Shown here: piece by piece, positions 44,301 to 54,800 of the stretch
How the letters are laid out: every line of letters starts with the position of its first letter
Position numbering within the stretch: position 1 is the first letter of the stretch
From: Ecdyonurus torrentis
Lineage: Eukaryota; Arthropoda; Insecta; Ephemeroptera; Heptageniidae
Reading direction: 5' to 3'
NCBI GenBank assembly: GCA_949318235.1
Contig: OX439128.1
Coordinates: 51,262,674 to 51,326,673, forward strand
DNA: 64,000 bases
Notes under the pieces: generated by a model
Seen by the model: the letters and a program-made list of their open reading frames with translations, nothing else
Database searches by the model: none
What the model was told of the DNA's origin: nothing
Translations under genes and position numbers: made by a program

Positions 44301-45310
44301 TTGCGGGACCATTTTGTAAGCATATTTAGAGAAACTTACTGTACCTACGCAGAAAATATGACATAATATGAATAAGATTTACTAAATACTCTTCTAAATG
44401 CATTCAACTATTACTTTTTGTTCCATTGTTAATAGCAATTATTCAAATTTATTCCATTTTATTAATACTGGAAAAAGACATGTTCGTAGTTCACACACGG
44501 ACTTTATAAACCTAACATTAAAGGGGATGCCGCTTTGTATTGAAAGAGGCTGAAAATCAAGTTAAATGCTGTGTTGCCAGCTAGCGAAACACCTGCAGAA
44601 CACCTGCACAGAAAAAAGAAAAAGAATAAAAGTCTAGCAAACAACACAAAGGTGCAGGTGTTTTGCAGATGTTTCGCGATCTGACAACACAGCACTTAAC
44701 TGAACCTCGATTTTCAGCCTCTTTCAATACAAAGCGGCATCCCCTTTGATGTTAGGTTTATATTGTCCGGGAGTGTACAAGTTGCAAAATAAAATGTAGG
44801 AACCCAAGATGTATATACAGAAGGTGGTGTAGTTTGCCTAGGTAGCATCAAGTATGAAACGTCACACAAGGTGAATCAAAACGAGGGGAAATTTAAAGCG
44901 TGAAAGAAAAAGGAGAAATTTTTCATCCCTCCTCTTCCAGGTAATAATGTATCGTAGCTGAGAGACCACGTGGGTCTGTTTACAATCACCTTGTATGACG
45001 TATGTCAAAATGTGAAGTTTTACAAAGGAAACCGAGTTCTGACTACACTAAACAGGCGAATTATACCACCTTTTGAACCAAATTATGAGTATAAAATGAG
45101 GAGATGTGTCAGGATATGAAGTTTTACAGGTCATTCACTGTAGGTCAAAGTGAAATACTGTTGGCTAACCCCAAAATAATTAATATAAAGCGTCTTGATA
45201 TGTATTATGTACAATGTAAATTTCAGATCAGCAAAGAGGCACACGAGGGTTCTAAGTTGTGTGTCGAGAGAATCAGGAGCTTGTTACAAGTGGAGGAAGA
45301 TGCCTCGTGA
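36745..45310 (+). CDS. LIPE: Hormone-sensitive lipase
   Basis: Neutral (acyl)glycerol and cholesteryl-ester hydrolase of stored lipid. Eleven exons: 36745-37115, 37204-37390, 37490-37607, 37678-37785, 37866-38056, 38911-39379, 40090-40256, 40768-41102, 41696-41852, 44052-44177, 45227-45310; phases agree and the sum encodes 770 residues, like short human HSL. Residues 1 to about 325 form the HSL N-terminal domain (ETPGNGYRS, YCFYGRCLGFQ). The catalytic domain has the oxyanion motif HGGG (347-350), nucleophile Ser421 in GDSAG, Asp706 (QLDPCLDD) and His736 (LPHGF). Exons 7-9 (about 482-701) correspond to the regulatory insert. It is Ser/Glu/Asp-rich, and I see no RRxS-type protein kinase A site like the vertebrate RRSVSE. 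ATG 36745 was chosen as the first in-frame ATG fitting the family length. Confidence 0.96.
38428..38442. repeat. Poly(G) run in HSL intron 5
   Basis: About 15 consecutive G directly after a T run, in the 0.85-kb intron between exons 5 and 6. Confidence 0.9.
39597..39725. mobile_element. Tc1/mariner-like MITE, copy 2
   Basis: Ends TACAGCTCTGGACAAAAGTT and AACTTTTGTCCAGAGCTGTA are perfect inverted repeats with TA at each boundary. The interior is about 90 bp and non-coding. It lies in HSL intron 6, directly followed by the GTACAC element. Confidence 0.8.
39728..39870. mobile_element. GTACAC palindromic MITE, copy 3
   Basis: It starts GTACACAAGATTGTGAT and ends CATCACAAACATATGTAC. TTTTTACCATTCAAACTC is mirrored by GAGTTTTTGAGTGGTAAAA. 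A local (GAGTTT)n expansion (about 39811-39835) lies inside. Confidence 0.7.
40363..40648. mobile_element. Palindromic element filling HSL intron 7
   Basis: The left arm GTGGGTGATGGGTGGG, then CTTAAGGAGAGTT, is mirrored by AACTCTCCTTAAG and CCCACCCACCACCCAC. It occupies over half of the 511-nt intron between exons 7 and 8 and would fold as a hairpin in the pre-mRNA. Confidence 0.72.
41273..41341. repeat. (TA)n microsatellite in HSL intron 8
   Basis: About 68 bp of uninterrupted TA dinucleotides. Confidence 0.95.
41940..42076. mobile_element. Short palindromic element in HSL intron 9, copy 1
   Basis: ATATCATCAG and AGAGCACAAACC with GTATCT, then their mirrors GATACACGGTTTGTGC and CGATATGATAT. 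A second copy at 48217-48356 has the same layout. Confidence 0.68.
42463..42560 (+). promoter_or_regulatory. CCAAT/TATA-type promoter-like segment inside the foldback element
   Basis: A perfect 10-bp hairpin (CGCGCCGATT / AATCGGCGCG, 42463-42490) contains a CCAAT box (42479-42483). A TATAAAA box follows at 42512-42518, and a CACTGCACAGTCAG start-like region lies about 30 nt downstream. The segment is far more GC-rich than its surroundings. Spacing fits an RNA polymerase II promoter reading toward the hammerhead motif; function is inferred. Confidence 0.45.
42607..42647 (+). ncRNA. Hammerhead-ribozyme-like motif (type I, minimal stem III)
   Basis: Core CUGAUGA at 42613-42619 and GAAA at 42634-42637. 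Stem II is GCCU pairing with GGGC through three Watson-Crick pairs and a G-U pair, closed by a short loop. Stem I is a perfect 6-bp pairing of GUUACA (42607-42612) with UGUAAC (42642-42647). Between GAAA and stem I lies CGUU, so A-C-G-U gives a two-pair stem III that is self-complementary, and the predicted cleavage is after GUU, obeying the NUH rule. Such short stem III forms are known for newt, schistosome and Penelope-type hammerheads, which act best as dimers. Cleavage activity is untested. Confidence 0.65.
43014..43894. mobile_element. CCAGCAAGG-family MITE expanded by an internal minisatellite
   Basis: The left arm (AAACCAGCAAGGTCCTTATC, GTCCCATGGCTTGG, CTTGCTAGCACAGAG) and right arm (CTGTGCTAGCAAG, AGTTATGGTACTATCTTCA, TAAGATCCTTGCTGGTTTC) are mirrored about 500 bp apart. 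The loop is a tandem repeat (43197-43680). It is in HSL intron 9. Confidence 0.78.
43197..43680. repeat. 30-bp GATC minisatellite
   Basis: About sixteen copies of a 30-bp unit of the form TTGATCATTATTTTTGATCA followed by TTTTCATCAA. Units alternate two variants (CATCAA and CATGAT/CATCAT). The repeat length is a multiple of three, which explains long open frames on both strands (43332-43709 plus, 43422-43739 minus). I regard those frames as artefacts. Confidence 0.9.
44488..44781. mobile_element. Palindromic element in HSL intron 10
   Basis: Arms of about 110 bp: AACCTAACATTAAAGGGGAT, GCCGCTTTGTATTGAAAGAG and GCTGTGTTG at the left, with their complements at the right (AACACAGC, CTCTTTCAATACAAAGCGGC, ATCCCCTTTGATGTTAGGTT). 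The inner arms also pair (ACACCTGC/GCAGGTGT). Confidence 0.8.
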
Positions 45311-45777
45311 GCTCTCACTTCAGAAGTCTAGCCTAACCCAGGGTAGTCATCAACGTAGCAATAACTAAATGTCCACATCTTTATCTTAATAATAAGTGTC
45401 TAAAGCATAATGCTTCTAATATTCCAAAATATAACAGGTAAAAGCATAATGCTTATATAAAAAAAATAATATTCCAGATATAATTTAGCATTACTTGAAG
45501 TCATTGTAATGATCCAATGTTGTGATTATTACTTTGACAAATATTAAAATATTATTTTTACATCTCGTTAAGTGTTAATTAACTTTAAAAAATTGATATA
45601 ATAATTTTTTTATGTATGTTCAATTTGCTCTCGATTTTGTGAAATTCCATTAAAAGTTGAATTTCACCATAGTAAAATTTATTTTTGTAAATGGGCATTC
45701 ATTTTTGGTGTTCTTTGGTATATATTTTAGTAAATCGAGAAAATGCTAAACATAACACTATATGCATCACAAGCAAA

Positions 45778-45783
45778 AATAAA
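45778..45783 (+). terminator. Possible HSL poly(A) signal
   Basis: AATAAA about 470 nt beyond the HSL stop codon. A variant ATTAAA occurs near 45649. Confidence 0.3.
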
Positions 45784-46960
45784 GAAACCTCATTAAAATA
45801 GACAAATTGAGTAAAGAGATAATACGTACCTTCATTTTAATTGATCACTTGCAAATGGTTCTTTTAATTTTCTCCTTGGTTTTTATTTGGACCAATAAAG
45901 TTTAAACTTTTTTTTTTTAACTATTTTAGTTTTAATGGATTGCTTTGAAAGCTTTCAAAAATGTTCAATTGCATAGGTTGCTATAAATTTAAAAGCAAAA
46001 TCTTTATAGAAGTATGTAGGACATTAACAAGTGCTAGAAAAGGAACAAAGTGAAAAAATAATAATAAAATGAATGAATGAATGCTCCAAGTAGCTTCCTA
46101 ATATAAGGTTAGGTTTGACTAAAAATTGCAGTTTTATAATTTAAAAAATTTGAAGCACAAATCAAAATAAAATATAAATTCAATTTTAGAAATATTAACA
46201 TTGAGCAACTGAAATTTATCAGTGCAATCCAATCCTGTATTTGAGGGTTATGTAGCTCACTTTTTTTTTTTTTTTTAAACTTTATTGTTATACTTTGACG
46301 GATGCTGCTTTTGTTTTTGTCCTGAATATTTTTTTACAGCTTTGTAGTGATTATCTACGAAATAAAGCTCACAATAATCAAATTTGAATTTTAAAATCTC
46401 ATTTAATTTGTAAGCATTGAAAAAAAAAAAAAAAGAAGAAAGAAAGAAAGATACCAATAATAAAAATGCCCTTTGCCAATGATCTATTAATTACAATATT
46501 CTGAAGTTTCCTATTAAGTTTAAATCAATTCAATGATACACAAACCAACTATTTTATTATTATTAATTATTATTGTCTATATAACTTCTCCTTAAAAACA
46601 ACTTTGCAATGACAGTAAATACTGTTTACTATGTAATTTATTTGTTAAATGCAGAGCATACCATCAAATTTGTTGTTAATAATAATTATTAAGTCTTAAT
46701 GAAGACTTTAATTAAAAATACTCTTAGCATATAGGGAAAAATTTCCATAAAATTATTACTATATAAATGAACAATTTGAATTGCAATATTTGCATTCAAT
46801 GTTAAGAACACCACTCTAGTCTTTCTGATACCATGTTGAGTGAGTCATATACTGTACTCTCACTTGGGGACATGTTAGTACTTATTGTACCCAGCAAACA
46901 CATGTTTACTTGTTCTACATGCCTAGTACGCTAGCTAGTACATGTTCTCAATTTTGCAGT

Positions 46961-47303
46961 GTACACATGATTGTGTTAATATTTTTTGCTGTTCAAATTA
47001 AAAGCAAGTTTTTTTTTTTCTTACAAATAACACATAAATTAATAAAAAGATCTGGTACAGTAGTAAAACACATGCGTAGATTAAGAGAAAATGGGAAATG
47101 CTGTAACCTCATACTATGTTCCATTTCCCATTTTTTCCTAATTTATATATGTGTTTTACTATCAAATCTTTTTATTATCATACATCACACATTAGTCACA
47201 TTTTTCATTAATATTTATAGACTATTCTTTGTTGAATAAATAAGAATAACAAATTTAACCTGAGTTTTTGAATGGTAAAAAATAGTATCACAAACATGTG
47301 TTC
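46961..47303. mobile_element. GTACAC MITE (copy 4) interrupted by another MITE
   Basis: The outer ends GTACACATGATTGTG and CACAAACATGTGTTC match the GTACAC family. At 47044-47173 the element is split by a palindrome with AAAGATCTGGTACAGTAGTA / TACTATCAAATCTTT ends, a relative of 13907-14270. Confidence 0.65.
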
Positions 47304-48216
47304 ATGACCTGTTCATGTCTGGGGTCAAGTGACATATAATCACAGGTCTTGTAATTTCAAATAATTACATTTTCTGATATTCATTGTGTTTGTTGGGTAA
47401 ATGGTCTGCAGTAAACCAGTGTGCCATATTCAAAAGTCTTTTTAAAAAAATGGGACTAATGCCCAATTTTGCTCTATGATTTTTAAAAATAAATTTATGT
47501 TGTATACATCACAATTCAAAAATGAAGTCAAAAACAAAATGTTAATTCTATGTGGACTTTTGAAAAGATTAATTTTCATAGCTGTGACCATAGTTATAGG
47601 ACTCTAGAATAGTTTTATTTATATTAGTCTTACTGCGTGTATTGTCATTATACTTCCTATTGAAAATGTAGCGTCATTGTATTTATAACAACTGCTGATT
47701 TCTTAAATTTTAAATAAAGATTTTTTTAATGTGTGTAATATTTTAAAGAATGCATAGAGAAAGCAATAAGTATATTTAGCTATAGTGAGAGATGTAATAT
47801 ATTTTATAGTTCATTGAAAAAGCAGAGATAAAACAAAACTATTTAAGGTTTTTGTAATACTTATTAAACGTTACAGCTTATTAAAACACAGCTAAAAGAA
47901 GGTAAATTGACAGCATTATTATCTCAGATTTTTCACCAATAGGCCTATATAGAACATCTCTTTACTATGGCAAACCTGGATCTTTCTGCTTTTCTCTATC
48001 CTTTCGATTAATTTGAAACGTGACAAAACTTTTTTTAGACTTTTTTTTTTTTTTTTTTTCCAGCATAAATTTTTAGCTATTTTTAATAGCATGTGTATCA
48101 AATTTCAAATCAATTTTTCCATTGGTTATATGGTAAAAAAAACAACATGTGAAACAAGTGCTAACCATGTTATTCATTCCTACACAACTGATGGTCATAT
48201 CAATTTGAAATTTGGT

Positions 48217-48356
48217 ACAGTACATATCATCAGGTTAGAACACAAACCATGTATCTACAAAAGCAGCAAAGTTAAAATTCATATCTTTTTATACATTCTT
48301 TTGAACTTTGTTGCTTTTTTTAGATACACAGTTTGTTGTATAACCCAACGATATGC
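48217..48356. mobile_element. Short palindromic element, copy 2
   Basis: Same organisation as 41940-42076: ACATATCATCAG, AACACAAACCATGTATCTAC, then GTAGATACACAGTTTGTTG-like return and CGATATGC. Confidence 0.66.
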
Positions 48357-49390
48357 TATTGAAGACAATGCAAACTTATGCTAAAAAAAAACAAAAAAAA
48401 AAACAACTGTGTAGCATTTGAAGCTACTCTTTATATTCAGCTGGGATAGTGTATTTTCCTTACCATATAAATGATAATTTTCTTTATTGATATCATCCCC
48501 TAGCATAGCTCTTTCACAAATACAGTTTTTACCTTTTTTTTATCTCATCATAAAGGAAGTAAGAAGTGCATGCAGTAAAAAAAAAATTAAAAATTAAAAT
48601 AATAACAAATTTTGGTGTTGAGTTGTAATAATGATAATGACAAATTTAAATACAGAAGATAGACAAATGTTTATAAAATTAACTATGTTATATACTTTAT
48701 ATATTTTATATTAGTTTGAGTTATTTAAATTATTTGTTATAATTATATATTTTATTACACATTCTTTAGTTAGTACATGTTGATAAATCTATTTAGTACT
48801 GGGGTTTTAGTACTATAGTTGATGTGGTTGATTTTATTAATATTTTTATTTGGTGAGAATCATTAAGGTAAAATGTAGATGAGTTAGATGAACCACATAA
48901 GCAATACTATATGATAATAATACTATATTTAAATGCATGCAAAACAATAATAAATGTAAAATAATAGTATAAATATAGGTTAGCTCTCTATCTTTAAATA
49001 CCAAAATATGTGTTGTGATAAACTGTGTCAATGATTGTAATAATTAAGATGGAAGTATAGCATATCATAGAGGAGTTGACAACAAAAACATGACACATTT
49101 TGCCCTCTGTATGTCTGTGTTCTTTATTATGGGTCGTAGCATAATCTACTTACTGTATAGCATATCCCTGTTTGGCTCTTTTTTTTTTTTTTTTTTTTTC
49201 TCTCCCAGCTAAGAATAAATTTGATTAAAAATTTTGTTTCAAATAATTTCTATGTAATAGCTTTTAGTATCTACACTAATAAGAGCTATTATAATAATTT
49301 GATTGTAGGAAAAAAAAAAGTTTTTGCCTTTTACGTGTTTTGAACTTAAAACAAAAACTATGAAAAAACATGTCTAAATTTCTTTTCACA

Positions 49391-49424
<34 letters not shown>

Positions 49425-49614
49425 TTTTTTTTTACATTTTAAAATTCATGCTACGACCTAACTAGACATGAATATAATTTTAAAATTCAATATTTTGTTA
49501 TTAATGAGTTTGATATCATATCCTATAAATAAAAAAAATCAGTTAAAAAAATTGTCTCACTGCCATAAGTTGCAACACTGTAATCTTGAAATATATATAT
49601 TACTTAATAATTTC

Positions 49615-49690
49615 AAATTAAAGGATAGAGGAAACTGACAAGCTTAGTGAAGAGGGTCACGTAGTTTGGTGAACATCTTGCTAGCACAGA

Positions 49691-49747
<57 letters not shown>

Positions 49748-50237
49748 AACTAACTTATTACTTATTAGATAGCTTTTGGCACTAAACTGTAAGAGAAAAC
49801 AGCACAAGTGTGTGTACCTTCATCAATCCTTACAGACTCTGAAACTAATTTTATTCAGATTTTCTCTACGTTTGTAAGGATGGACTAAAGACACATACAC
49901 ATACAGTCAACCAAAATTGAAAGTACAGGGTGAAATTGAAACTCCAATCATGTGCAAGCTTTCACTTTTTCCTATCTTGCTAGACACAGAGCACTCTGAA
50001 AGCGAGTCTGTGACAGAGCACTCTGAAAGCGAGTCTGTGATTGGCTTTCAATTTCACCCTGCACTTTCAATTTTACCTGGTTGACTCTGTTTTCTCTTTT
50101 AGTTTAATGTTGAATTGAATATCCAATGTGTTATTTTTTTTATCTCTGTGTTAGCAAGATTTTCACCAAACTATGGAACTCCCTTCTCTATGTTAATAAG
50201 GAACTTGTTGGTTTCCTCATCCTTTCTTTTACATTAA
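49615..50237. mobile_element. CCAGCAAGG-family MITE with poly(A) expansion and nested MITE
   Basis: The outer arms (GAAGAGGGTCACGTAGTTTGG, CATCTTGCTAGCACAGA and mirrors GTGTTAGCAAGATTTTC, CCAAACTATGGAACTC) enclose a run of about 50 A (49694-49744) and a second inverted-repeat element at 49905-50086. It also contains a perfect 27-bp tandem duplication at about 49987-50040 (CAGAGCACTCTGAAAGCGAG unit). Confidence 0.72.
49905..50086. mobile_element. Nested inverted-repeat element, AGTCAACC ends
   Basis: It begins AGTCAACCAAAATTGAAAGT and ends ACTTTCAATTTTACCTGGTTGACT. The inner GGGTGAAATTGAAA is mirrored by TTTCAATTTCACCC. It is inserted in the spacer of the MITE at 49615-50237. Confidence 0.72.
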
Positions 50238-51553
50238 CCTAACCACTGTGGTTTATTTTCCTTAATATCTCAAACATTTGTTAAGTTTTGTTTATTTCAT
50301 TGCTGCAACAACAATGAACAAAAAATGTAAGGTTTAATAAAGATAGCTTCACAAGTGGGAATGGACCATTTGCAATGAACAAACTTTTGAAAATAATTTG
50401 AAATACATATTCTTAATGCATGTCTTATGGAAAAATTGTTTACACTTACACATTGCAACAATTAAAAACATTCCATTGTAAGTGGTCCATTGACATACAG
50501 TGAATATTTTTACTTTTGGAAATTAAAATCATTGTTAACTATTCAACTGATATTCAAGTTACGTCATAACTGGTAATGAGACTAATGAGCTCAGAGTGAA
50601 GCTTAACTATAGGTTGCAACTTGTGGCAGTGGGTGGAACATATGAGAAAATATATCCAAGAACATGATAAAAATATGTAATCATTATTAAAATGATGATG
50701 ATTGTTCTTTGTAACTGATTGTTGAATAAATTGTTTAAAATGACAACGCATCAATAAAAATAATTATTGCAGACTAAAGAAAATAATGATCAAATTATTT
50801 TCTCAAGGTTTATCTTGAGGAAAAAATGAATAAGTTTGCACTAAAAGAAGCAAAAATGGAAAAATGGCTTGTTCATAAACACTGTTATTTATGCTCTGGG
50901 ACCTGAATCGAAAGGAAAATCCCCTAATTACGTGATTTTTTTTTCTCCTTTAAAATGCTTTTTAAATGGGATTGCTCATTCTTTAGGGGCATGGTAACAG
51001 GTCTGCAAACAAGCCGTATGAAATTGTTTCTTGTTGTTATATGTGATGAAAATGTCATAATATAAATTTTAAAATATTTTGTTCTAAAATTGTCAACATT
51101 AATCCTTAATATATTAGACTAGTATTATAATATTGTTGTGTACCCCAATTTTATGTATTTTAATACATTAAAACTTCTTAAAAATTTAATTTATAAGTTT
51201 ACAGTAACTAAAAAAACCTGTGTGATGTGATTTATTATTTTGTTAATTAATTCTTATAGTTTAGAAATCAAAACCTTTTTGTCTTTTAGAGATCAGAACA
51301 GTGCTTTATTTTTACTGGCAATTCAGTAGGCCACATTTAAATTACAATAATTTCTATTTTAAAAATCTTAAAAATTATTTGGGAAATTTTCATCAATTTA
51401 TGTAGAAAAGATGGTTTTTAACCCCAAGTTAAATTTGCATACAATATCAAATTTCTCCACATAAACTTTTTCCTTTTTTAATAACCACAAATGCAGTCTT
51501 AATTTTTCTTTTGTTAGTAATCATAATTTTTTTAAATATCAATTTTTTGTGTT

Positions 51554-51559
51554 TTTATT
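51554..51559 (-). terminator. Possible CEP131 poly(A) signal
   Basis: AATAAA on the minus strand, about 330 nt beyond the CEP131 stop codon. Confidence 0.3.
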
Positions 51560-51888
51560 TTCTATGCGTGGTTGAAAAAAATGCATCCAAATTTAATTTT
51601 TTTAAATTAATGATTTTATGAAAATACCTGCCAAAAGGCTGTTTTTTAAAAAAATTCATACAAAAATCTCTCTGTTTTTCAATCAAGTGTATTTGAATAT
51701 AATATATAAGGTTCTTGCATTTTAACTGCCCACCACTGGTACAGGTAGCCACAAGCTTGCTACAATTGCACACATTGGTCATCTTTGTGAGTAAGTTTGA
51801 TCTTGAATAATCATGCAAGAATATTATATTTTCTTATGCAAAGTTATGTGGGTGCTAGGTATGTATGTATGTACGTATTTGTGCAGTA

Positions 51889-54800
51889 TTATGAAGCAAG
51901 AGTGAGAGGTTTTTGTCCCAGCAAGGTTTCAAGATGACGACATCGCTTGGCTAGGTCATTTTCCTGGTCTCGCAGTTGCTGAATGTGTTGGTCTTTCTTC
52001 TCAAGCACGCCCTTCAATCTAGCATAACATCACATATAAACGCACTGAGTAAGTGATATCCTCTTTAACTATTTTTTATTTAATAGAGCATGGTTTAGGC
52101 CTGTCTGTATATCGATGCTTCCGCGTCAAAAGAGAGCATCTACACTCTCCGCAATCAAGCATCTGCAATATAAAGTTAATGGCCACTACTAGTCCATAGT
52201 TACAGTGCTGCTTGGAAAGTGTAGATAGTTGTTTTGTCACAAATCTGGATAGTGTAGATGCTCTCTTTTGACGAGGCAGCCTCGATATCTTATGTATAAT
52301 CTTTCAACTGACAATATTAATTATACTGTCAAAGGAAAGAATGGAATAAGAAAATCATGGAGCCCCTCGGACCAAGATTAAGTCTGTAGCTAGTTGGAAG
52401 ATCTTGGTGGCACAGTTAACATGAACTTTGATTAAGACATTATCAGGATGCTCATTTTCAGTGGTCCAGAGGGTGAATTACACACTAAGCAACTGAAGAA
52501 GAGGTTCATCAATCTGTAACCCCCGTAAGCTGCAACGCTAACTAACTAGTTAAACCGTAGTTAAGTTGTTATTTTGATTGTTGCAACAATTAAAAAAAAG
52601 ATAACTAAGGTTTAACTAGATGTTGCAGCTTACAGCCCTAACTGTCTTAATAATAAGTGTAAATATTTGTGTGAACTGTGCAATTAAGATCTTCAACTAG
52701 CTATATACTGGCTTTATTATGCTAATGTGCTTGTTGGTTTCAGGGCTGTAAGCTGCAACCTCTAGTTAAACCTTAGTTATCTTTTTTTAATTGTTGCAAC
52801 AATCAAAATAACAACTTAACTACGGTTTAACTAGTTAGTTAGTGTCGCAGCTTACGGTGTTCAGTACTCTTTCCTTTGATAATATATTCAAATTGAAATG
52901 ACCTTTATTTCCTAATTTATTTTTAACCTGATATTGTTAAAATGTAATAGTTTTTTTTTTTTTTTTTTTTTGTCAGAAATATTTATATACCTATGCATGT
53001 TAGAAATGTGAAATATTAAATTGATTAAACCATGAGGTTGTTATTGTTCCCTAAAAGAATTTTGATTTTGATTTTTTTTTTTTTTTTTTTTTCAACTTCT
53101 TTAATTTTATTTTTCAACATTTTTAATTTTTACGTGGTTCAACAATCTTACAATTTTGTGATAATTTATTTTAGAAGTGAAAAACAAATTTTTCCCACAT
53201 AAAATTTTAAAGTAACCTATATTGTGTTCTTGAGATTTACTTGGCATACTCACTTTGAGTGCACCTGCTCCAACTCAGCATCTCTCTCCTTCTTTAGTTG
53301 TTCAATACTCTTGTCCAACTCATCAATTTTCTCCTCAAATTGGTGTGAGATCTTATCCCTGATGGTGGCATGATCAGCCTCTAGGGCTTCCACTCTCTAG
53401 AATTTGTACATTAATCAAATTGATTAAATAAGTTTAGTAAACAATATATGGGTATATTTAGTTCCATTCTAAAGATTTAAGATTAACTTCTCTTTTTTTC
53501 AACTTTGGAAGTGTTTTTCATTAATTTTAAAAATCCTAAAACTAGGTAAAAGCTATTGACAACAAAGTAATCTAAACAGCAATTTTATTTACCACTTTGC
53601 GTTTTTTTTTTTTTTTTTTTTTTTTTATATTACTTTTATTATTATTTTTTTTTTGTTATACAGTATACAACAGGCTAAAATTTTAAAAATGATTTGAAAA
53701 TGCCTGAAAATGTAGAAGAAAAAAAGCAATGGCTCAAAATTGTGGGGGAGAGACTTGAGTGCTATTCACCCACTAATTATTTTAGAAATTTCATGACTGT
53801 AAAACCTATTGAAAGGTCTGTATATCTCAGAATTTAAAAATCATCAAGATCTTACAATAAATAATGAGTGAAAAATGGGGTGGCAAAGTCACCCTACCTC
53901 ATAGTGATGATGAAAAACATCATACCTGTGTGCTAATGCAAAGTTCTTGTTTGAGTCTGCTTTCAGCTGCCTTGGCTGCTAGAAGTTGTTCCTCTGAGGC
54001 TTGCAAGGCATGTTGAGCATCCACTAGCCGTGCCTGCAACAGTTTCTCTGCCAGGTCTCTGTCAGCAAGCACTGCGGCGTGCTGCTCACGCAGACGTCTG
54101 GAACAGTCAGTCAGCAGGTTGTTTATTATTAGTCACTATTAAGTAGTTATAAACATAAAAAGTATTTGAACTTGTTTTGTTGATTTTTTAGTTGTTTTTA
54201 TAACAGTTTTACTATTATTAGTATCACTTTGAAAATTATTTAGGAAATGAACCAATCATGATTATTGATAATAAATAAAAAGAACAGAATAGTTTGTTAA
54301 CCGCAACAAAATGCACAATAATAATTTACAATCGTTGCAGCAGTTGGGCCTGTTCAAACCCAATGTTTGACTTTCTTTCATTATTCTATCGCCTTTGTGC
54401 ACATTAAGATTGTGTGTATTTTCTTTGCATTATAACTATGTAATGATAGGCTTTTTACTATTATTTTCTTTTTTATTTGTTATGATTTGGAAATGGATAA
54501 TTTTTCATAATATCCTATTGATAGTTCATCATCTTAATCTCACGTGAGTTTCTTCTCTGTTTCTCTTTCTTGTTCCGCTCGTTCTCTCCTCTCTTCAGAT
54601 TCCAGCCTCTCAATGGCTCTCTCAATCTCCACATCCCTCTCATCTCTCAGCTCCTGCTGTTTGGCTGACAGAAACTCACTGTTCTTTCTTGTTTGAGATG
54701 AGAGCCATGCTTGCTGCTCTGATGCCATTTCTTCACGAGCTGCTTTTACTTCACCCTACAAATAGAATGGGTCTTAAAAGTGAAATATTTATCTTTTAAA

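Larger units (their letters stand above)
45311..51888. other. Intergenic DNA between convergent HSL and CEP131
   Basis: No gene recognised. It contains the 3' UTRs of both genes, a nested MITE pair (46961-47303), a short palindrome (48217-48356), T runs (49180-49199, 49391-49424), a composite MITE (49615-50237) and long AT-rich tracts. All open frames seen are under about 125 codons and coincide with repeats or low-complexity sequence. Confidence 0.6.

Noticed and set aside
48013..48384. 123-codon plus-strand frame
   Set aside because: It crosses a poly(T) run and a palindromic MITE (48217-48356), and shows no conserved motif.
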